From an uncultured Rhodobacterales bacterium (GTDB taxonomy: Bacteria; Pseudomonadota; Alphaproteobacteria; Rhodobacterales; Rhodobacteraceae), in contig CALCGO010000517.1 of the NCBI GenBank assembly GCA_937901055.1, positions 1 to 11,742 of the forward strand: a stretch of DNA of 11,742 nucleotides, given 5' to 3'. This document shows, one piece after another, positions 6,782 to 11,742 of the stretch. Each line of letters begins with the position of its first letter. Position 1 is the stretch's first letter. The notes below the pieces were generated by a model. It did not search any database. It had not been told where the DNA came from and saw only the letters and a program-made list of their open reading frames with translations. A program made the translations under genes and the position numbers.

Positions 6782-6933
6782 GATGATAACGGAAGTGATA
6801 ATTGCAGCGTATTCTGAAATATGACCCGATAAGGGTGTCGTGAGGCCGGAATATACGGCCATGCAAAATATTTCTGGACATTCGGTATTAAATTGGCATT
6901 ATTGTTGAAAATTGCAAGTTACGGGAATCATTG
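6782..6933. promoter_or_regulatory. Divergent promoter/operator region between nagK and murQ-like gene
   Basis: Non-coding interval separating the two divergent units. Toward murQ, TGGACA (6875-6880) may be a -35, with ATTATT (6898-6903, 17-nt spacing) or TATTGT (6900-6905, 19-nt spacing) as a weak -10. Toward nagK, TATCAT (6788 to 6783) matches the -10 consensus at 5 of 6, but I see no convincing -35. Small dyads are ACCC-5 nt-GGGT (6824-6836) and GGCCG-7 nt-CGGCC (6844-6860). GGTATT, the core of the tandem repeat next to nagK, recurs at 6884-6889 near the murQ promoter. The regulator is probably the GntR protein encoded in the leftward operon. Confidence 0.55.
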
Positions 6934-7842
6934 ATGGCTGAAAGTCAAACATCGCACCTACAAACCGAGCAGCCACATGCACAGGCAAAGGGGTTCGACC
7001 TGTTGAGTGGGGCCGAAATCCTTGCAATTCTGCACGAGGGGCAAGTCGCCGCGGCGAAGTCGGTGAGTTCGGCAATCCCTGCACTCGAAAAAGGTGCCGA
7101 GGCCATGGCGACAGCAATTCGGTCGGGTGGCAATCTGGTTTACGCCGCGGCAGGAAGCTCCGGTCTTATGGGGTTGGCAGATGGTCTCGAAATTCCTCCG
7201 ACATTCGGCATATCTACGAGTAGGATCAGTATTCTGCGGGCCGGTGGTTTGGAAGACATGGCCAAACCAAAAGGTGAGGCCGAAGATGATGGCGTTGCTG
7301 CAACACGGGATGCTGCCGACATAGGGCCGAACGATTGTGTGATCTGCTTGGCAGCAAGTGGCAATACCGTTTATCCCGTTACAATTATGAACATCGCCAA
7401 GGCGCGCGGCGCTACGACAATCGGTATATCCAACAACGATGGCGCCTTGTTGATTACGGGCGCGGACATCCCGGTGGTTCTACCCACCCCGCCCGAAGTG
7501 ATCGCCGGATCAACCCGTTTGGGTGCCGGTACGGCGCAAAAAATGGCGCTTAATATGATGTCTTCGTTAATGGGCGTGCTGTTGGGCCACGTGATGGACG
7601 GGTTGATGGTGAATGTCATCGCTAACAACGTCAAATTGCTGGAGCGCGCCGAGAATATCGTAATGGGGATTACAGGCTGTGACAGAAATACCGCCTCGGA
7701 CAATCTGAAGGTGGCAAACGGGGGCGTGAAACAAGCGATCCTTATCACATCAGGCGCAAAAGACCTGAGTGATGCAACAAACTATCTGGAAATGACGGAC
7801 CAAAATTTGCGCGCCGCCATTGCCAAAGTAACCACAGGTTAA
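6934..7842 (+). CDS. MurQ-like N-acetylmuramic acid 6-phosphate etherase (divergent)
   Basis: SIS-domain protein of 302 residues resembling MurQ, which cleaves the lactyl ether of MurNAc-6-phosphate to give GlcNAc-6-phosphate and D-lactate. Seen: an N-terminal TEQ...FDLLS remnant of the family signature; GSSGLMGLADGLEIPPTFG at 75-93 with Glu86, equivalent to catalytic Glu83 of E. coli; EAED at 115-118 with Glu117, equivalent to Glu114; AASGNTVYP (140-148); and the conserved GSTRLGAGTAQKMALNM (192-208). Both catalytic glutamates are kept. However, Arg75 of E. coli (GTSGR) is Leu78 here, SGRTP is SGNTV, and the N-terminal Asn is replaced, so the substrate may differ. ATG 6934 is preferred over TTG 6931 because GGGA lies 7 nt upstream. 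It is the first gene of the rightward unit, 41 bp before the binding-protein gene. Confidence 0.75.
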   Translation: MAESQTSHLQTEQPHAQAKGFDLLSGAEILAILHEGQVAAAKSVSSAIPALEKGAEAMATAIRSGGNLVYAAAGSSGLMGLADGLEIPPTFGISTSRISILRAGGLEDMAKPKGEAEDDGVAATRDAADIGPNDCVICLAASGNTVYPVTIMNIAKARGATTIGISNNDGALLITGADIPVVLPTPPEVIAGSTRLGAGTAQKMALNMMSSLMGVLLGHVMDGLMVNVIANNVKLLERAENIVMGITGCDRNTASDNLKVANGGVKQAILITSGAKDLSDATNYLEMTDQNLRAAIAKVTTG

Positions 7843-7883
7843 CGCCTGAAAACCGCGCCACTGGCGCAATAGGGAGACGAACA

Positions 7884-9137
7884 ATGAAATCGACTAAGTT
7901 GGTCAGCGCATTGCTGGCGACATCATTTTTGGGCACAGCGGCTTTTGCCCAAGACGTGACCATCACAATCGAAAGCTGGCGCAACGACGATTTGCTCATC
8001 TGGCAAAACACGATTATTCCAGCATTCGAGGCAGGGCATCCGGGCATCAAAGTTGTGTTCGCACCGACTGCGCCAGCGCAATATAACTCCGCTCTAAACG
8101 CCAAGCTGGCGGCTGGTACTGCGGGTGATCTAATCACTTGTCGTCCATTTGACGGCTCACTGTCGCTTTACGACGCTGGCCATTTGGCGGAAATCGGCGA
8201 CCTTGAAAATATGGCCAACTTTGGCCCTGTTGCCAAGTCCGGTTGGAGCACAGACGACGGTTCTGCCACTTTTTGTGTGCCAATGGCGTCAGTTATCCAC
8301 GGCTTTATCTACAACAAAGACGCGTTTGAGGAAGTTGGCGTAGACGTTCCAAATACGACTGACGAATTCTTCGCCGTTCTGGATGCCTTCAAAGAAGACG
8401 GTAACTATATCCCGCTTTCGATGGGTACTGCTGACCAGTGGGAAGCAGCCACAATGGGCTATGCTAACATTGGCCCGAACTACTGGAAGGGTGAAGAAGG
8501 CCGCATGGCTGTGATCGCCGGCGACCAGAAGCTGACCGATCCACAATGGGTCGCACCTTACGCACAACTTGCACGTTGGGGCGAATATATGGGCGACGGA
8601 TATGAGGCTCAGTCTTATCCAGACAGCCAAAACCTATTCACCCTTGGTCGCGCTGCAATCTACCCAGCCGGTTCTTGGGAATTGAGTGGCTTTAACGCAC
8701 AGGCCGATTTCGCAATGGGCGCGTTCAACCCACCAGTTCAAGCTGCGGGCGACGAGTGCTACATCTCGGATCACGTGGATATCGCGCTTGGTATGAACAA
8801 TGCGACAGAGAATGCTGACGAAGTTCGGACATTCCTGAACTGGGCTGGTACAGCTGAATTCGCTAGCCTTTATGCAAACTCTCTTCCAGGGTTCTTCTCG
8901 CTTTCCAACCACTCGGTTGAAATGTCGGATCCACTGGCACAAGAAATTGTTGAATGGCGCAATGATTGTAATTCTTCAATCCGCCCATACCACCAGATTC
9001 TTTCGCGCGGCACACCAAACCTCGCCAATGAATACTGGGTATCGTCAGCAAATGCTATTCGTGGCAGCATGACACCAGAAGAAGCTGGTGCACATATGCA
9101 AGACGGTTTGGCTAGCTGGTATGAACCACAGCAGTAA
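7884..9137 (+). CDS. ABC sugar transporter, periplasmic solute-binding protein
   Basis: Family 1 (SBP_bac_1/8) extracellular sugar-binding protein of 417 residues, the typical length for CUT1 importers. A Sec signal peptide runs from Met1 to Ala22 (Lys at 2 and 5, hydrophobic core, AFA followed by QD), so the mature protein is periplasmic and not a lipoprotein. An N-terminal lobe typical of the class begins VTITIESWRNDD. Four cysteines remain after processing (86, 131, 292, 362), enough for two disulfides. AGGGAG lies 7 nt before the ATG, and a small GCGCC-3 nt-GGCGC hairpin (7855-7867) sits just ahead of it. Codon choice differs from the neighbours: 16 of 22 prolines are CCA, suggesting selection for high expression. 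Ligand is unknown; an amino sugar or short amino-sugar oligomer is inferred from context. Confidence 0.88.
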   Translation: MKSTKLVSALLATSFLGTAAFAQDVTITIESWRNDDLLIWQNTIIPAFEAGHPGIKVVFAPTAPAQYNSALNAKLAAGTAGDLITCRPFDGSLSLYDAGHLAEIGDLENMANFGPVAKSGWSTDDGSATFCVPMASVIHGFIYNKDAFEEVGVDVPNTTDEFFAVLDAFKEDGNYIPLSMGTADQWEAATMGYANIGPNYWKGEEGRMAVIAGDQKLTDPQWVAPYAQLARWGEYMGDGYEAQSYPDSQNLFTLGRAAIYPAGSWELSGFNAQADFAMGAFNPPVQAAGDECYISDHVDIALGMNNATENADEVRTFLNWAGTAEFASLYANSLPGFFSLSNHSVEMSDPLAQEIVEWRNDCNSSIRPYHQILSRGTPNLANEYWVSSANAIRGSMTPEEAGAHMQDGLASWYEPQQ

Positions 9138-9148
9138 GCTTTAACAAC

Positions 9149-9172
9149 GGACCGGAGGCACCCCTCCGGTCC
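9149..9172 (+). terminator. Intercistronic stem-loop after the binding-protein gene
   Basis: GGACCGGAGG (9149-9158), a CACC loop and CCTCCGGTCC (9163-9172) give a perfect 10-bp, GC-rich stem, 11 nt after the stop codon. No U-run follows (the next bases are AACCAATT), so it is not a classical intrinsic terminator. In ABC operons, such stems between binding-protein and permease genes usually protect the upstream mRNA from 3' decay, or partly terminate, giving an excess of binding protein over permease. Confidence 0.8.
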
Positions 9173-9191
9173 AACCAATTAGGGGGAAGAA

Positions 9192-10115
9192 ATGAGCACG
9201 CAAGACCGACCAAAACGGCGCTGGCATATCGCGATATTTCTGGCTCCTGCTGTATTAGTTTATACGGCTCTTATGATTTTACCATTGTTTGGAACTTTAC
9301 GCCTGTCGCTATTCACGACGGTAGGCCAAGAACAAATATTCATCGGACTCGACAATTTTCGAACCCTCTTGGGCGACGAGCGCTGGTCGAGCAGTTTTTG
9401 GAATGCCCTCAAGAACAATACCTGGTTTTTTGTCATCCATATGCTTGTGCAAAACCCACTCGGTATTGCCATCGCCGCGATGCTTTCGTCCTCGGCCCTG
9501 CGCTTTTCGAATTTTTACCGCACCGCAATCTTCATCCCGACGATCCTGTCATTCGTGATTGTGGGTTTTGCATGGAAATTGATCTTGTCACCGCTTTGGG
9601 GGATCGCCCCTGATATGCTGGATGCTGTTGGTTTGAAGTTCCTGTTTAAACCGTGGTTGGGCAAAGAAGAATATGCCCTTACGACATTGGCACTGATCTC
9701 TGTTTGGCAATTCGTCGGTATTCCGATGATGCTGATCTACGCCTCCCTATTATCTATTCCTGACGAAGTTCTGGAAGCTGGCGAATGCGACGGTATCACC
9801 GGCATGGCTGCTTTCTGGAAAATCAAACTTCCGTTAATCCTGCCATCAATCGGTATTATTTCGATCCTAACATTCGTGGCCAATTTCAACGCGTTCGATT
9901 TGATCTACACCACGCAAGGGGCGCTGGCTGGGCCAAATTACGCAACGGACGTGCTTGGCTCCTTCTTGTATCGAACCTTCTTCGGGTTCCAGATGCAACT
10001 GGGCGATCCAAACATGGGGTCTGCCATCGCGATGATGATGTTCTTGGTCATTCTGATCGGGGTTTGTATTTACCTGTTCGGCATCCAGACGCGCATGCGT
10101 CGATACCAGTTCTAG
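9192..10115 (+). CDS. ABC sugar transporter permease, MalF-type (CUT1)
   Basis: Inner-membrane permease of 307 residues with about six membrane segments, near 13-33, 77-99, 111-132, 163-186, 218-239 and 278-297. The cytoplasmic coupling (EAA) loop reads EAGECDGITGMAAFWKIKLP over 195-214 and ends LILP, the site that contacts the ATPase subunit. The segment order and the position before the second permease suit the MalF/UgpA-like partner. AGGGGGA precedes the ATG closely. It follows the binding-protein gene by 54 bp containing the stem-loop, and is separated from the next permease by 11 nt. Confidence 0.92.
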   Translation: MSTQDRPKRRWHIAIFLAPAVLVYTALMILPLFGTLRLSLFTTVGQEQIFIGLDNFRTLLGDERWSSSFWNALKNNTWFFVIHMLVQNPLGIAIAAMLSSSALRFSNFYRTAIFIPTILSFVIVGFAWKLILSPLWGIAPDMLDAVGLKFLFKPWLGKEEYALTTLALISVWQFVGIPMMLIYASLLSIPDEVLEAGECDGITGMAAFWKIKLPLILPSIGIISILTFVANFNAFDLIYTTQGALAGPNYATDVLGSFLYRTFFGFQMQLGDPNMGSAIAMMMFLVILIGVCIYLFGIQTRMRRYQF

Positions 10116-10126
10116 GAGCGGCAAAG

Positions 10127-10966
10127 ATGAACCGAGTCAAACACAATCCGCTAAATCTGGCGTTCGCACATGTGGCGTTGATAACTTATACGATTATCGC
10201 GCTGTTCCCTGTGGTCGTCATCTTGATCAACAGCTTCAAGACACGAAAATCCATTTTCCGTGATCCCCTGTCTTTACCAAACTCGGACAGCTTTACGCTG
10301 GTTGGATATGAGACCGTGTTCAAACAAGGCGATTTTCTGCAATACTTCCAGAACTCGATGATCGTAACCGTGGCTTCGCTGTTCTTCATCTTGCTTTTTG
10401 GCGCAATGGCGGCTTTTGCGCTGGCCGAATATCGGTTTAAGGGTAATACGTTGATGGGGTTGTACCTCGCAATCGGCATTATGATCCCTATACGCCTTGG
10501 TACTGTGGCCATTCTGGAAATAATGGTGGCTGGTGGATTGGTAAACACGTTGACCGCGCTGATACTGGTTTACACCGCTCAAGGGCTGCCATTGGCGATT
10601 TTTATTCTGGCCGAGTTTATGCGTCAGGTGTCCGACGATCTTAAGGACGCTGGCCGAATTGATGGTTTGTCAGAATACCGGATTTTCTTTGTATTAGTCG
10701 TACCGTTAGTACGTCCAGCAATGGCGACGGTGGCGGTTTTCAACATGATCCCGATCTGGAACGACCTGTGGTTCCCATTGATCCTTGCGCCCGGTGAAGC
10801 AACCAAGACGCTGACGCTCGGTTCGCAAGTATTTATTGGCCAGTTTGTAACAGATTGGAACGCGGTTCTATCCGCGCTATCGATGGCTATTCTGCCGGTT
10901 ATGATACTTTATATCATCTTCTCCAAACAACTCATCCGCGGCATCACATCCGGAGCAGTTAAATGA
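10127..10966 (+). CDS. ABC sugar transporter permease, MalG-type (CUT1)
   Basis: Inner-membrane permease of 279 residues, the partner of the upstream permease. Predicted membrane segments lie near 15-36, 77-100, 109-131, 141-164, 198-217 and 244-266. The EAA loop is DAGRIDGLSEYRIFFVLVVP (174-193). The C-terminal RGITSGAVK resembles the usual MalG-type ending (RGLTxGAVK). ATG 10127 was chosen because AGGAG lies 8 nt upstream and the N-terminus then matches the family. The frame stays open back to 9785, but that part lies inside the first permease gene. Its TGA overlaps the next ATG by 4 nt. No ATP-binding subunit is visible; it should lie beyond the right edge or be shared with another system. 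Confidence 0.92.
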   Translation: MNRVKHNPLNLAFAHVALITYTIIALFPVVVILINSFKTRKSIFRDPLSLPNSDSFTLVGYETVFKQGDFLQYFQNSMIVTVASLFFILLFGAMAAFALAEYRFKGNTLMGLYLAIGIMIPIRLGTVAILEIMVAGGLVNTLTALILVYTAQGLPLAIFILAEFMRQVSDDLKDAGRIDGLSEYRIFFVLVVPLVRPAMATVAVFNMIPIWNDLWFPLILAPGEATKTLTLGSQVFIGQFVTDWNAVLSALSMAILPVMILYIIFSKQLIRGITSGAVK

Positions 10967-11742
10967 TCCGCGTGCTAGTCGCAGGTTTGGGAAATATGGG
11001 TCGCAGCCATGCGCTGGCCTACCATGAAAACCCCGAGTTCGAGATTGTCGGACTAATGAATCGAAGTGCCCTAGAGTTGCCGGATGAACTGTTAGATTAT
11101 CAGATGTTTACAGAGTACTCCGAAGCTTTGAATTCCACCAAACCCGACCTGGTAGCTGTCTGCACTTATACGGACAGTCATGCGGAGTATGCTATTGCTG
11201 CAATGGATGCTGGTGCGCATGTATTCGTTGAAAAACCATTGGCCGCTAATGCAGCAGACGCCCGAAAAGTGGTGGAAAAAGCAGTGGAGACTGGTCGAAA
11301 ACTCGTTGTGGGTTATATTCTGCGCCATCATCCAAGCTGGCAACGTCTTATCGCTGAATCCCGATCGCTTGGCGGACCGTTCGTGTTTCGCATGAACCTC
11401 AACCAACAAAGCCATGGCTCCGAGTGGGAGACGCATAAGAACCTGCTGCAAAGCACTTCGCCAATCGTTGATTGTGGCGTTCATTATGTAGATGTGATGT
11501 GTCAAATTACCGACGCAATGCCAGTGCAGGTGCGCGGTATGGGTGTCAGATTATCCAATGAGATCGCGCCGGATATGTATAACTACGGCCAGTTTCAGGT
11601 GCTGTTCGATGACAATTCGGTCGGCTGGTACGAAGCCGCGTGGGGTCCGATGATTTCGGAAACCGCGTACTTTGTAAAAGACGTGATTTCACCGAACGGT
11701 GCGGTGTCGATTGTTTCCGCCGAGGCAGGCGGATCTGCCAAT
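10963..11742 (+). CDS. Gfo/Idh/MocA-family oxidoreductase (3' end cut off by window edge)
   Basis: NAD(P)-dependent sugar or cyclitol dehydrogenase-type protein. 260 codons are visible without a stop; the family is usually 330-390 residues. The N-terminal Rossmann fold carries AGLGNMGRSHA (7-17), followed by VAVCTYTDSHAEYA (64-77) and the signature FVEKPLAA (88-95, Lys91). The C-terminal domain includes DCGVHYVDVM (170-179), where Asp170 and His174 match the catalytic D...H pair. The first codon overlaps the permease stop (ATGA), so it is cotranslated with the importer and probably acts on its cargo or a derivative, for example by oxidising a sugar ring carbon. The substrate cannot be read from sequence. 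Confidence 0.88.
   Translation, partial: MIRVLVAGLGNMGRSHALAYHENPEFEIVGLMNRSALELPDELLDYQMFTEYSEALNSTKPDLVAVCTYTDSHAEYAIAAMDAGAHVFVEKPLAANAADARKVVEKAVETGRKLVVGYILRHHPSWQRLIAESRSLGGPFVFRMNLNQQSHGSEWETHKNLLQSTSPIVDCGVHYVDVMCQITDAMPVQVRGMGVRLSNEIAPDMYNYGQFQVLFDDNSVGWYEAAWGPMISETAYFVKDVISPNGAVSIVSAEAGGSAN

Noticed and set aside
6824..6860. ACCC/GGGT and GGCCG/CGGCC dyads as GntR operators or a terminator
   Set aside because: Both are short, with 5 to 7 nt spacers, no U-run and no resemblance to one another; noted in the region entry but not promoted.
9785..10126. N-terminal extension of the second permease
   Set aside because: The frame is open but overlaps the first permease gene. ATG 10127 has a good ribosome site and gives the normal family N-terminus.
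1..11742. CRISPR array, IS element, integrase, tRNA, rRNA or phage genes
   Set aside because: None was seen. The window is filled by ordinary metabolic and transport genes with short gaps, the longest about 175 bp, and no regular repeat-spacer pattern.

Overview
The window reads as a compact stretch of an alphaproteobacterial chromosome, most likely from the marine Roseobacter/Rhodobacteraceae group. This is inferred from protein character (for example the cysteine-poor Tdh variant, the XRE-cupin/kbl/tdh cluster and the BadF-type sugar kinase beside an ABC importer) and from a moderate, near-balanced base composition. No rRNA or other marker gene is present to fix the taxon. Coding density is high, and no tRNA, rRNA, IS element, integrase, CRISPR array or obvious foreign island is visible.

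Layout, right to left on the minus strand. From the divergent promoter region at about 6760-6933, an amino-sugar operon runs leftward: BadF-type N-acetylglucosamine kinase (nagK), GntR/UTRA repressor, NagB-II-type SIS deaminase, and nagA deacetylase. Each junction is a 4-nt ATGA stop/start overlap. After an 86-bp gap with a good promoter comes an XRE-cupin regulator. After a further 80-bp gap carrying two identical palindromes comes kbl-tdh (threonine to glycine plus acetyl-CoA), again joined by an ATGA overlap. tdh runs off the left edge, lacking only about its last 10 codons.

Layout, left to right on the plus strand. From the same divergent region, a divergent MurQ-like etherase is followed by a CUT1-type ABC importer (periplasmic binding protein, a strong intercistronic stem-loop, two permeases) and a Gfo/Idh/MocA oxidoreductase that runs off the right edge. 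No ATPase subunit is in the window; it would be expected to the right, or be shared.

How the genes fit together: the importer brings in an amino sugar, the kinase makes the 6-phosphate, the MurQ-like enzyme may cleave a 3-O-ether, NagA removes acetate, and NagB-II gives fructose-6-phosphate plus ammonia. The GntR protein probably senses an amino-sugar phosphate and controls both divergent units. The coupled oxidoreductase and the altered MurQ hint that the true substrate is not simply free GlcNAc. Next to this is a self-contained threonine/glycine module with its own regulator and what looks like a two-promoter operator system.
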